From: Rhodospira trueperi | Lineage (GTDB): Bacteria > Pseudomonadota > Alphaproteobacteria > Rhodospirillales > Rhodospirillaceae | Reading direction: 5' to 3' | Assembly: GCF_900101965.1 (NCBI RefSeq) | Contig: NZ_FNAP01000018.1 | Span: 1 to 46,722 of the forward strand | Length of the DNA stretch: 46,722 nt | Part shown: piece after piece, positions 14,997 through 25,707 of the stretch | Layout: each line of letters begins with the position of its first letter | How positions within the stretch are numbered: the stretch's first letter is position 1 | Notes under the pieces: model-generated | What the model was told of the DNA's origin: nothing | The model's input: the letters and a program-made list of their open reading frames with translations, nothing else | The model's database searches: none | Made by a program: the position numbers and the translations under genes

Positions 14997-16349
14997 ATGT
15001 CCCGCTCCATGACCCAGACCGATTCCGCCGCCATCGTTCTCGCCGCCGGAGAGGGCACGCGCATGCGCTCCCGCCGGCCCAAGGTCTCGCATCCGTTGGC
15101 TGGCCGGCCGCTGCTGGGCCACGTGCTCGACACCCTGGACGCCGTGGGTGTCGGCCGCCGCGTGGTCGTGGTCGGCCCCAACATGCCCCAGGTTGAGGCC
15201 ATCGCCGCGCCGCATCCCACCGTGCCGCAGACCGAGCGCCTGGGCACGGCGCACGCCACCCTTCAGGCCCGGCTGGCCCTGGACGATCCGTCCGGCACGG
15301 TGCTGATCCTGTACGGCGACACACCTCTGATCCGCCCCGAGACGCTGCGGGCGATGGTCGAGGCGCGCGATAACGCGGCGGTGGTGGTGCTGGGGTTCCG
15401 CGCCGTCGACCCCACCGGCTACGGCCGCCTGGTGACCGGCGCCGACGGCGCCCTGGAGGCCATCGTCGAGCACAAGGACGCCAGCGAAGCCCAGCGCGCC
15501 ATCACCCTGTGCAACTCCGGCGTCATGGCGGTGGACGGACGGTTGCTGTTTCCGCTGCTGGATCGCGTCGGCAACGACAACGCCAAGGGCGAATACTACC
15601 TGACCGACATCGTCGCGCTGGCCCGCGCCGACGGCCACCGCTGTGCCGTGGTCGAGGGCGATGAGGCGGAGATGCTGGGCATCAACGACCGCGCCCAACT
15701 CGCCGCCGCCGAACGGGTGGTGCAGGACCGGCTGCGCGCCGCCGCGATGGCCGGCGGGGTGACGATGACCGATCCGGGCAGTGTCATCCTGTCCATGGAT
15801 ACGCGGTTCGGCCAGGATGTGACCGTCGGGCCGTTCTGCGTGTTCGGCCCCGGCGTGACGGTCGGCGACGATGTGGAATTCAAGGGCTTCTGCCACCTGG
15901 AGGGCTGCGTGATCGAGGCCGGAGCCACGGTCGGCCCCTACGCCCGGCTGCGCCCCGCCGCCGTGATCGGTGAAGGCGCCCACATCGGCAACTTCGTCGA
16001 AGTCAAGAAGGCGACCGTCGAGGCCGGCGCCAAGGTCAACCACCTGACCTACATCGGCGACGCGCGTGTGGGCGCCAAGGCCAACATCGGCGCCGGGACC
16101 ATCACCTGCAACTACGACGGCTTCGCCAAGCACCATACGGATATCGGCGCCGGCGCCTTCATCGGCTCCAACAGCGCGCTGGTGGCGCCGGTGAAGATCG
16201 GCGACGGCGCCATTATCGGCGCCGGCAGCGCCATCAGCCGGGACGTGCCGGCCGACGCGCTATCGCTGACCCGCGCGCCCCAGGACACGCGCGAGGGCTG
16301 GGCGGCCAAGTTCCGCAGCCGCATGAAGCGGCTGACGGGCAAAGGATAG
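14997..16349 (+). CDS. glmU: Bifunctional UDP-N-acetylglucosamine pyrophosphorylase / glucosamine-1-phosphate acetyltransferase
   Basis: The 450-residue protein makes UDP-GlcNAc for peptidoglycan and lipopolysaccharide in two steps. The N-terminal uridylyltransferase carries LAAGEGTRMRS and the substrate-binding GTAHA and YGDTPL segments. The C-terminal half is a left-handed beta-helix of hexapeptide repeats with the acetyltransferase region around NFVEVKKA, HLTYIGDA and NYDGFAKHHT. The length is normal for the family. ATG 15009 is an alternative start; neither has a strong Shine-Dalgarno sequence. It is 16 bp upstream of glmS, so both enzymes of the pathway are co-transcribed. Confidence 0.97.
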   Translation: MSRSMTQTDSAAIVLAAGEGTRMRSRRPKVSHPLAGRPLLGHVLDTLDAVGVGRRVVVVGPNMPQVEAIAAPHPTVPQTERLGTAHATLQARLALDDPSGTVLILYGDTPLIRPETLRAMVEARDNAAVVVLGFRAVDPTGYGRLVTGADGALEAIVEHKDASEAQRAITLCNSGVMAVDGRLLFPLLDRVGNDNAKGEYYLTDIVALARADGHRCAVVEGDEAEMLGINDRAQLAAAERVVQDRLRAAAMAGGVTMTDPGSVILSMDTRFGQDVTVGPFCVFGPGVTVGDDVEFKGFCHLEGCVIEAGATVGPYARLRPAAVIGEGAHIGNFVEVKKATVEAGAKVNHLTYIGDARVGAKANIGAGTITCNYDGFAKHHTDIGAGAFIGSNSALVAPVKIGDGAIIGAGSAISRDVPADALSLTRAPQDTREGWAAKFRSRMKRLTGKG

Positions 16350-16365
16350 GAAGGATTTCCCCACC

Positions 16366-18192
<1,827 letters not shown>

Positions 18193-18204
18193 GGGCGCCA
18201 CCAC

Positions 18205-18252
18205 TGGCCTTTAGGCGCCCCGTACTGGTTGGGGGGCGGGGCCATTTTTTTT
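18205..18252 (+). terminator. Rho-independent terminator of glmUS
   Basis: An outer stem TGGCC/GGCCA encloses an inner stem CGCCCC/GGGGCG, followed by eight T residues (18245-18252), 12 bases after the glmS stop. It also separates glmS from the convergent gene ending at 18273. Confidence 0.8.
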
Positions 18253-18272
18253 CAACATGCCGTTGATCTGAC

Positions 18273-19469
18273 TTATTGCCCGCCGCCCCTGATGAAGATT
18301 AGCGCCCTGATCAGCGGAGTGGGCTGCATGCCGGGGAAGTACGTTCCGAAGGCGCCCTCCCCATCGCGAAAGTGCTCCGCGATGGCCAGATTGATCGCCC
18401 AGAGGAGGCCATCGTGTCCCACTCGAACCGGGATCGCGTAGCGCTCCAGGCTCAACTGATTCGGCAGGATCTCTAAGCTGGAGAAGAACGACCTGCTTTG
18501 TTTCAGGTAATGTTCCGCAGCCTGTGGACCGGAGTCTGTTTCGTTCTCGTGCCGATCGTCACTCCGGTTGATGGAGTCTGCGTCGGCGTTTTCTGAAGTT
18601 GCACTGCCTGAACCGCTTAGCTGGGGCGGGTCATCGTCGCCCGTTGCTTCGGGTGGTTGGCCTGTCCCGTCATCGTACAGCGCATAGACATTCTCGCATT
18701 TTTCGGAAACCAGTTCTTGCCAGTTTTCCTGAAGGCGCAATCGAACGGGGTTTTTGGGATTGTTGATGATGTCCTGAAGGATCGAGCGATCCGTCACATA
18801 CAGATCCAGTTTCCTGCAGGCCAGCGCGGCAAGCCCCTCGACATGCGTGGGGTAGTCGTACGCCGCGACATCGGCCAAGCTTTCCTTGGCGGTGGATCCC
18901 CGGACGTAACCGACGCGCAGCACGTCCTCCGGCGATGGCTGGTTGGAGAAGTCGAACAGCCCCCCCTCCTGAATGCGCGCGGCGGCCCTGGCATCAACGA
19001 AAAGAACATCGCTGAAGGGAACGCGGGCCTGGCGTTCCGGCGTGACGGACACGGCGCCGCAGACCATATCCAGAGCCGGATCGAGTTTGTCTCCGCGCTC
19101 GGTCACAAGAAGATCGATCCGTTGAGACGCCTTGATTTCCACGAAAAAAGGGTTGATCTGCTCTTCTGGATGCCACCGGATAAATTTGTTGACGCCGTTC
19201 TTGCAGATATCGACGGTGTACCCGGACCAGTCGTCCCAGTTGTATCGCCCCTGCGCGTCTTCCTCGGCGTTTGCCGCGCGGATCGCGAATGGGGCCGCGT
19301 CGGCCCGCACGCCGATCAGGAGCTCAACGGGCTCAGGAGGTGTTCCGTTAGCCGTTGGCTGTGCTGCGGCTTCTTCACCGTTCCGGCCTCCGATCATCTC
19401 CGCCAAAGCGTGGGGGGCGTCGAGCAGAACGACAAGAGCCAACAGAAGAAGGCGTTTCGCGCACGTCAT
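18273..19469 (-). CDS. Periplasmic solute-binding-like protein (SBP family 3), second gene of an unknown two-gene module
   Basis: The 398-residue product has a clear signal peptide (KRLLLLALVVLLDAPHALA) and a fold resembling amino-acid-type binding proteins. Matching elements are ELLIGVRADAAPFAI, WSGYTVDIC, DMVCGAVSVTPERQARVPFS and VGYVRGSTAKESL. It is longer than the usual 250-280 residues because an acidic, low-complexity insert (GDDDPPQLSGSGS to HENETDSG) breaks the second half. Several cysteines suggest disulfides. Its start overlaps the stop of the upstream membrane-protein gene by ATGA, so the two are translationally coupled. No ABC permease or ATPase is present, so this is probably a sensing or substrate-presenting subunit for that membrane protein. 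The ligand is unknown. Confidence 0.7.
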   Translation of the reverse strand: MTCAKRLLLLALVVLLDAPHALAEMIGGRNGEEAAAQPTANGTPPEPVELLIGVRADAAPFAIRAANAEEDAQGRYNWDDWSGYTVDICKNGVNKFIRWHPEEQINPFFVEIKASQRIDLLVTERGDKLDPALDMVCGAVSVTPERQARVPFSDVLFVDARAAARIQEGGLFDFSNQPSPEDVLRVGYVRGSTAKESLADVAAYDYPTHVEGLAALACRKLDLYVTDRSILQDIINNPKNPVRLRLQENWQELVSEKCENVYALYDDGTGQPPEATGDDDPPQLSGSGSATSENADADSINRSDDRHENETDSGPQAAEHYLKQSRSFFSSLEILPNQLSLERYAIPVRVGHDGLLWAINLAIAEHFRDGEGAFGTYFPGMQPTPLIRALIFIRGGGQ

Positions 19470-21124
19470 GGCGTCACTGTCCCATCAATTGAAGGCGTCC
19501 CTTCCGAAGGCGTTCCTTCGGCAAAGCATTCGCAGTTTTCCCAATTGAAGAACAAGAGGCCGGCGGTCAGCGTAACCCCTTGAAGGCCAATGACGATGGA
19601 TGACACGATTATGAACAGGACGTCAATACTACCGTCCGCTTTGGTCATGCCCGTAAGAGAAACAAAGAAAAACATGAACAGCAAGCCGGAGGCGGAAAAG
19701 AACAAGAATGATCGACCAAGGTAGCTCAAAACGGAAGATGTGCAGGGCTTCTGTTTTGGTCGTGCGGCCAGAAGCACTAATCCTGCCAATCCGCCAAAGA
19801 ATGTAAATATAAGCAAAGCGAAAAACGTTACTGAAGGCAATATTGCTATCGTTCCTTTGACAATCTGGCTAGCAATATCCAAACAATAAAGTCCAATTAT
19901 GGATCCAGCCATGCCGTACAAGAATACGCGCGCCGTGTCTTCAATTCGAGGTTGAGTGTCTGGTTTGGCGTAAATGACATTGGACGGCGCCATCCACAGA
20001 ATTGAACTGAGCGCGGTGGCATACAGAAGCGCGCCGCCCAGCCCCCACATAATGGTCTCATTGGCCGCGGTGGGAAGAAGGGTTGTTGGATCGTGTTGCC
20101 CAACGATCATGCCGGCGATGAACGCCGAGAACATGGCCACGAGACCGACCGCCAAGGACAGGACCAGCACGAAGGAAACCGGCATCTCCAGCGCGATCGG
20201 CGTCTTTCTGAGAAACCCCAGGACGGAGGGCATCCGGCCCGGGTCGATCATGCCACTGACAGAGCGCGTGCGCTGCCAGCACAAGGCGATCAGAAAGCTC
20301 GCCTTTTCAAGGTTCGTGTCGAGGTCCCGCTCCAGCAGGTCGTCAAGCTTATGCGGAGACATGGCCAAGAGCTTGACGCGATGGGTGACATAGAAATCGA
20401 CGTCCGACCACAGCGGCGCGAGATCGACCTTGGCCGTCATGTCGAGGTCGGACTGAACACGACCGCCCCGGTCATCAAGGATATCGTGGAGCAGGAGAAG
20501 ACCGAAAATCTTGTGCTTGCGCTGCGCACTCAGATCACTGAACGCTTCCACTTTTATGCCGTACCGGTCAAGCACCCACTTTCGGACGTCTTCGCAATTG
20601 GGCTCCATCCAGAAGGGATGGGCCTTGATCGCGGCGGTCATCCGCTCGACGGATTGTGGCAGACCGACCGAACGATGGGCGAGGCGACGGCTGACATGAT
20701 CTCCCTCGCTCAATAGCGGAAAGTTTGTGCCGGCGCCGAGGAGGGTCAAAGCGACCAGAGGCGGAACGGAAGCGTCCATGTCCGCGAACGGGGCCAGGAT
20801 GAATCCGAGGAATGTACCCATTTGTGAAACGGACGTGGGCGGTCCAAATTCCAACCCCCCGAAGCGATCCTGTTGGCCGATCGCGGCGCCGATGATGACC
20901 TGCACCAGGATGCACCCAAGAACATAAATCAAGGAAATGACAAGAATGTAGGTCACGTAGGCCTTGACCATGATCTTGGCGTCCTTGAGGTAGATCGGAA
21001 TCGCCTGATCATAAATGTCGCCGGACTCACCCTTTTTCCTGGCGGGTAGCCGCACTCTATCGTAAGACGCGATCGCGAGAATCAACCAGCCAAGAGCAAG
21101 CGTCCACAAGGCATCGAATTGCAT
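19466..21124 (-). CDS. Unrecognised polytopic membrane protein coupled to a binding protein
   Basis: The 552-residue protein from ATG 21124 follows a G-rich ribosome-binding region; an in-frame extension to 21241 has no hydrophobic or conserved character. About nine membrane segments are visible: one at the N-terminus, two or three up to residue 130, and five or six after residue 320. A soluble region of about 180 residues (140-320) lies between. The C-terminus ends in a short duplicated EGTPSEGTPS motif. I do not recognise the family. The gene overlaps a family-3 binding-protein gene by four bases. Base composition around 19560-20000 is noticeably richer in A+T than the flanks, hinting at transfer. 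A receptor, channel or transporter role fits but is inference only. Confidence 0.65.
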   Translation of the reverse strand: MQFDALWTLALGWLILAIASYDRVRLPARKKGESGDIYDQAIPIYLKDAKIMVKAYVTYILVISLIYVLGCILVQVIIGAAIGQQDRFGGLEFGPPTSVSQMGTFLGFILAPFADMDASVPPLVALTLLGAGTNFPLLSEGDHVSRRLAHRSVGLPQSVERMTAAIKAHPFWMEPNCEDVRKWVLDRYGIKVEAFSDLSAQRKHKIFGLLLLHDILDDRGGRVQSDLDMTAKVDLAPLWSDVDFYVTHRVKLLAMSPHKLDDLLERDLDTNLEKASFLIALCWQRTRSVSGMIDPGRMPSVLGFLRKTPIALEMPVSFVLVLSLAVGLVAMFSAFIAGMIVGQHDPTTLLPTAANETIMWGLGGALLYATALSSILWMAPSNVIYAKPDTQPRIEDTARVFLYGMAGSIIGLYCLDIASQIVKGTIAILPSVTFFALLIFTFFGGLAGLVLLAARPKQKPCTSSVLSYLGRSFLFFSASGLLFMFFFVSLTGMTKADGSIDVLFIIVSSIVIGLQGVTLTAGLLFFNWENCECFAEGTPSEGTPSIDGTVTP

Positions 21125-21313
21125 GCCACCCCCCCGAGGGCCGTGGCGGCCCTTGCGCCGAGACTCACGCAACGCAGGCGCGCGGCCGCGCACCACGTGA
21201 CCGTTAGACGGAAGCGTGGCACAACCCCGGACCACATTCAATGCTGTTATTGACTGGGGCGCGGATGCCGTTTGGTAGCGATGGGATGGCGACGGCCTGA
21301 TATGGAGCGTGTC

Positions 21314-22189
21314 TCACCCCACCGCCGCCTTGGCCGCCGGCGCGGACGCGGGCGCGACGCCGTCGCCCTCCTGGTGCGGCACGCCCAGGGCGTCGAGCAG
21401 GCGGCGCAGTTCCTGCCGCGCGGCGATGTGCGACATCGACAGGGTGATGTCGGTGCCCTTCTCGCGCAGGTCCAGCAGGGTCAGGCCCTTCAGGTACATC
21501 TCGCGGTAGATCACGCGCTCGCACAGGCCCTCGATCAACTGGAAGCCGATGCGCCGCGACAGGTCCCGCAACAGGCCTTCCATGTCGCGCTTGTTGCGGG
21601 CGTCGAGCTGCGACAGCCGGTTGCGCAGCACCACCCAGTGGATCGAACCGCCGTCGCGCTGCCCACGCTGTTTCTTGATGTCCCAGACCATCTCGCTGTA
21701 GTGGCTCGGGCGCAGGATGCGCATGCTGGCCGGGTCCACCTTGGCCAGCACGTCAAGGTCGATGAAGCTGTCGTTGAGCGGCGTGACCAGGATGTCGGCC
21801 CAGGCGTGGCCGGCCCGAGACAGGTGGTTGTCGGCCCCCGGGGTGTCGATCAGCACCAAGTCGCATTCGGTCAGCAGGGCCTGGACGGCGTCGTCCAGCC
21901 GGTTGCGGTCGCCGGCCTCCTGCCCCGTCAGGTGGATGGCCTGATGCGTGGGCATGGGCAACGGCAGCCCGAAGCGATGACTGTAGGATTCCCGGTTGGA
22001 GACGTAGGTGGACAGGGTGCCCTGTCGGGCGTCCAGATCGATGCTGCCGACCGTGAAGCCGGCGCGCAGAAAGCCGATCAGCAGATGCATGGCGACGGTG
22101 GACTTGCCGGACCCGCCTTTTTCGTTGCCGACCACCACGACGCGCGGCGCGCCGGGCGCGGTCTGCGGAATCGAGGACACCATGTTCAT
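21314..22189 (-). CDS. mipZ: MipZ-type division-plane positioning ATPase
   Basis: The 291-residue ParA/MinD-family ATPase starts MNMVSSIPQT at ATG 22189. It carries the deviant Walker A VVVGNEKGGSGKST, switch I DLDARQGTL and Walker B VLIDTPGADN. The combination of DLDARQ and the later HWVVLRNRLSQLDARN is typical of alphaproteobacterial MipZ. MipZ forms a gradient from the poles with ParB and inhibits FtsZ away from mid-cell. The frame is open far upstream, but that part is antisense-like within the upstream gene. The start overlaps the stop of a molybdopterin oxidoreductase gene by ATGA, an unusual partner for a division gene. Confidence 0.9.
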   Translation of the reverse strand: MNMVSSIPQTAPGAPRVVVVGNEKGGSGKSTVAMHLLIGFLRAGFTVGSIDLDARQGTLSTYVSNRESYSHRFGLPLPMPTHQAIHLTGQEAGDRNRLDDAVQALLTECDLVLIDTPGADNHLSRAGHAWADILVTPLNDSFIDLDVLAKVDPASMRILRPSHYSEMVWDIKKQRGQRDGGSIHWVVLRNRLSQLDARNKRDMEGLLRDLSRRIGFQLIEGLCERVIYREMYLKGLTLLDLREKGTDITLSMSHIAARQELRRLLDALGVPHQEGDGVAPASAPAAKAAVG

Positions 22190-24288
22190 GGGCTGACGGC
22201 CTCCTGAAAGAGGGGCGGAGCGGCCGGCGTACCGGCGGATGCCGGGCGCAGCCACACCGCGCAGTCGTGATAGGCGGCACCGCCGTTGGGCGGCCCCGGG
22301 TCGGCGCCCACCAGGGCGTTGATGCCGACGCCCTCGGGGAAGGCATCGTTGGACCACAGGCTCTCGACGACAAGGGTTCCCGGGTTCAGGCCGGGGAGGC
22401 GACGCAGGCGAACGGTGACCTGACCGCGCCGGTTGCCGACGCACACCGGATCGCCATCGGTAAGGCCGAGCCGGTCGGCGTCGTCCGGAGGGACCATCAC
22501 CGTGGGGCGGTCCTCCAGGCGGCGGCCGGTCGGGGTCTCGTTGAAGCTGGTGTTGAGGAAGTTTCGGGCCGGGGCCGTAACCAGGCGGAACGGATGCTCG
22601 TCGTCGGGGGCCTCGATCACATCGAGTTGGTCCGGCAGGTCCGGCATGACCCCCGCCTGGGCGCCGCGCCACGCGCCGTGAAAGCGGAAGCGGCCGTCCG
22701 GGTGGCCGAACCCGTCCTCGAAATGGTGCTTGGCGAACGACGCGGCGCAATCGACACCGCCCTGAGCGGCGATCTCGTCGGCCGGCGGCAGCCCGGACAG
22801 GCGCAGCGTCTCCTCGACCAGTTCGCGCGCGTCCATCTCGTTGGCGACGTGGGCCGGGGCGTCCAGACGCGCCATCAGCCCCCTCAGGACATCGTGGTTG
22901 CAGCGCGCCTCACCCGGCGGCTCCAGCACCTTCAACCCGACGCCCAGGAAGGTGTGGCCGCCGGCCTTGTACAGGTCGTCGTGCTCCAGGAAGGTGGTTG
23001 CCGGCAGCACCACGTCGGCCATGCGGGCGGTCTCGGTCATGATCTGCTCGTGGACGCAGACGAACACGTCCTCGCGGGCGAAGCCCTTGGCCACCCGGGC
23101 GCTGTCGGGCGCCACCACCATCGGGTTGGTGTTCTGGATCAGCATCGCGGTGACCGGCGGCCCGCCGAGCAGAGCCTCCCGCCCGCCGGTCAGGATTTCG
23201 CCGATGCGCGACTGGTCGAGCCAGCGCTGGGTGCCGTCACGGTGGTTATCGGCGGTGATCAGGCCGGTGTCGACGGGAAACAGGCCCGACATACTGTACA
23301 ATGCGCCGCCGCCCCGGTGCGCCCAGGCGCCGGTGACGGCGGGCAGGCAACTGACGGCGTGCATGGCCGCCGCGCCGTTGCGCTGGCGGGTGAAGCCGTA
23401 GCCGAGCCGCAGGTAGGCCCGCTTGGTGCCACCGTAGAGACGGGCGAAGGTTTCGATCTCGACGGCCGGAATGCCGGTGATGCCCGCCGCCCACTCCGGG
23501 GTGCGGTCGTACAGATGAACCTCCAGCGCGTCCGGATCGTCCGTCTGGCGCGCCAGATAGGCCCGGTCGGCGAAACCGTCGCGGAACAGCACATGCATGA
23601 CCGCACAGGCCAGCGCGGCGTCGGTGCCCGGGCGCGGCATCAGGTGCAGGTCGGCCTTTTCCGCCGTCGCCGTGCGGTAAGGGTCGATCACCACCACCCG
23701 CGCGTTCCGGGCCTTACGGGCCTTCGCCACCCAGGTCATGACGTTGACCTGGGTATGCACGGCGTTCAGGCCCCACAGCACGATGACCTCGCTGTCCATC
23801 ATCTCGCGCGGATCGACACCCCACTTGTGGCCGACGCCGGCCTTCCAGCCGGCATCGGCCAGCGCGATGCAGAAGGTGCTGTCCTGCAACGAGGTGCCCA
23901 GCAGGGCGCGCAGCCGCTCGATGCCGTCGCGCTGCACCAGTCCCATGGTGCCGCCATAGTGATAGGGCCAGATGGCTTGCGGGCCATGACGGCGGCGGGC
24001 GGCGTCGAACGCCTCGGCGACGCGGTCGAGGGCCTCGTCCCAACCGATGGCCTTGAACCGGCCGGACCCCTTCGGCCCGTCGCGCAGCAGGGGCGTGGTC
24101 AGGCGGTCGGGGTTGTGCACGCGCTCAGCGTAACGGGCGACCTTGGCACAGATGACGCCGTCGGTGTAGGGATTGGCCCGGCTGCCGTGCACGCGGCCGA
24201 CGCGGTCGGGCGCAAGCCGCTCCACCTCCAGCGCGCAGGCGCTGGGGCAGTCGTGGGGACAGGTGGAGCGGACGATCTCCACGGCCAT
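22186..24288 (-). CDS. Molybdopterin-dependent oxidoreductase, [4Fe-4S]-containing
   Basis: The 700-residue product belongs to the DMSO-reductase superfamily (COG0243 type). The N-terminal iron-sulfur motif is C10, C14, C18 and C47 (TCPHDCPSAC and GVICAK). Cofactor-binding segments follow: VLWGLNAVHTQVN, VVVIDPYRTATAEKADLHL, RPGTDAALACAVMH, LIQNTNPMVVAPD and a C-terminal molybdopterin dinucleotide domain (LVTAPARNFLNTSFNETP). There is no Tat signal, so it should be cytoplasmic. I cannot identify the molybdenum ligand or the substrate; formate dehydrogenase-like or oxoacid/N-oxide reductase functions are all possible. ATG 24288 was chosen because family similarity begins there. The last four bases overlap mipZ. 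Confidence 0.88.
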   Translation of the reverse strand: MAVEIVRSTCPHDCPSACALEVERLAPDRVGRVHGSRANPYTDGVICAKVARYAERVHNPDRLTTPLLRDGPKGSGRFKAIGWDEALDRVAEAFDAARRRHGPQAIWPYHYGGTMGLVQRDGIERLRALLGTSLQDSTFCIALADAGWKAGVGHKWGVDPREMMDSEVIVLWGLNAVHTQVNVMTWVAKARKARNARVVVIDPYRTATAEKADLHLMPRPGTDAALACAVMHVLFRDGFADRAYLARQTDDPDALEVHLYDRTPEWAAGITGIPAVEIETFARLYGGTKRAYLRLGYGFTRQRNGAAAMHAVSCLPAVTGAWAHRGGGALYSMSGLFPVDTGLITADNHRDGTQRWLDQSRIGEILTGGREALLGGPPVTAMLIQNTNPMVVAPDSARVAKGFAREDVFVCVHEQIMTETARMADVVLPATTFLEHDDLYKAGGHTFLGVGLKVLEPPGEARCNHDVLRGLMARLDAPAHVANEMDARELVEETLRLSGLPPADEIAAQGGVDCAASFAKHHFEDGFGHPDGRFRFHGAWRGAQAGVMPDLPDQLDVIEAPDDEHPFRLVTAPARNFLNTSFNETPTGRRLEDRPTVMVPPDDADRLGLTDGDPVCVGNRRGQVTVRLRRLPGLNPGTLVVESLWSNDAFPEGVGINALVGADPGPPNGGAAYHDCAVWLRPASAGTPAAPPLFQEAVSP

Positions 24289-24527
24289 CGGGCGGCCCTT
24301 TCGCTGCGGTGCCGGTCGACTTGGCGCCAAGACCTTGGGGGCTATGCGAGCATGTACCCCAAGGGGTAGCGCGTCACACTGTACAGGGAGTTGTCGGGGC
24401 CTGCAATGGCGTTCAAGGACCCGTGTCGCCCGCGATCCCAGGCCCGGCGTTGTGTTCCCGCGACCATAAGGGTACGGTCCCGACGCGGATTGCTTCTGGA
24501 TGGCGTCGCCGAATGCCTGGAGGGCTC

Positions 24528-25424
24528 ATGTCGTTTCGGACCATCGGACCTTGGGTCCTGGGCCTCGGGTTCATGGCGGCCCTGCTTTCGGTCATGACCG
24601 GCGCACGTGCCGAAGACGCCGTCATCAATGACCAGACCGTCGTTCATGTTCCGGCCTTTTCTGACTTGTGTGACATCAAGCCCGATCAGCATCTGGCGGA
24701 TAACGTGGTGTTCGAACGCACGGCCACGATCATGGAAACGCACGGGAAACTCCTGTCGTATTCCACCGACTGCGCGGCGCTGGACCGGCTCCGGAACGGC
24801 GAAGGAGGGGCCCTGGACGAATGGGCGCTGTTGGCGGTGAACTATCAGCAGGATGGGACGTACATGACCGTGCCGAGCGGAATGAGCAGGGCGGACGCCA
24901 TCGCGGAGCTGGCCGGCGTTTCGGAGTCGAGCATTCAAGAGAACATGGAAGCGGGCCGGGTTGCGTTTAATGAAAGGGTCGATGACGCACTCGGCGATCT
25001 GTATGATGGAACAACGTTGGCTGGCGTTCGGCCTCTGGGTATCTTGGAGTACAACGACAGGGCCTTGTATACCGGCGCCTTGTTGCGGTTAGAAGAACCG
25101 GAAGGCACGCGAATCGTGGCCGGCGTCGTCGGCATTACAACGCACAAGAACTACTTTGTTTCATTAAGCTACTACAAGGTCTACGAAGACGACAGCACGA
25201 TCCCCGGCCTTCTGGACGTCGTGCGGGAAGAGGTCACCGAGTTCCTTGACGCGAACAGCAGCGCCGCCGCCGCCGCATTGATCGCGTCCGACGCGACGAC
25301 CGACGGAGATGACAGCAACGGGACCGCGATCGTCGTCGGTCTCATCGCGGGGGGCGCGGCCGTCGGCGGCGTCGCGGTTCTTCTTTTCGGTGTCCTTGTC
25401 CGTCGTCGGCGCGGTGCGCGGTAA
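24528..25424 (+). CDS. Exported single-pass membrane protein of unknown function
   Basis: The 298-residue product starts at ATG 24528 after GGAGGG. Residues 1-28 are a signal peptide (VLGLGFMAALLSVMTGARA). A hydrophilic domain of about 220 residues follows, with two early cysteines (SDLCDIKP and STDCAALDRL), and then a Gly/Ala-rich transmembrane helix near residues 264-288 that ends in RRRRGAR. The bulk of the protein would lie in the periplasm, anchored by its C-terminus. I recognise no domain. It is divergent from the molybdopterin enzyme with a 240-bp shared upstream region, and about 280 bp of apparently empty DNA follow it. Confidence 0.65.
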   Translation: MSFRTIGPWVLGLGFMAALLSVMTGARAEDAVINDQTVVHVPAFSDLCDIKPDQHLADNVVFERTATIMETHGKLLSYSTDCAALDRLRNGEGGALDEWALLAVNYQQDGTYMTVPSGMSRADAIAELAGVSESSIQENMEAGRVAFNERVDDALGDLYDGTTLAGVRPLGILEYNDRALYTGALLRLEEPEGTRIVAGVVGITTHKNYFVSLSYYKVYEDDSTIPGLLDVVREEVTEFLDANSSAAAAALIASDATTDGDDSNGTAIVVGLIAGGAAVGGVAVLLFGVLVRRRRGAR

Positions 25425-25707
25425 CAAAATTGGGTTCAGCGAGCCGCCGGCTTCGCCTGCCGGGACGCCGCGCCCCGACGAACCAGCGTCACCGGATCCT
25501 GGTCGGCCGGCCGTCCCCGACGCCCCCTCCGCGCGCGGCGATGCTTGGCTTGCCCACCTTACGACGCTTGAGCGAGGTCACCTCCCGCCACGAAGGCGTC
25601 ACAAACCTGTGGGATCAAGGGGGTTCGGGTGGTGCATGGCGCCGCGCGGCCGGGGGCCGGCCAGCGCCTTCACCCACCCTTAACGGACCAAGGACGACGC
25701 CCCATCC

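Noticed and set aside
22267..24369. 700-residue plus-strand frame
   Set aside because: Shadow of the molybdopterin oxidoreductase; low-complexity His/Gly/Asp-rich product.
25425..25707. preQ1 riboswitch upstream of yhhQ
   Set aside because: No preQ1-type stem with the A-rich tail was found.
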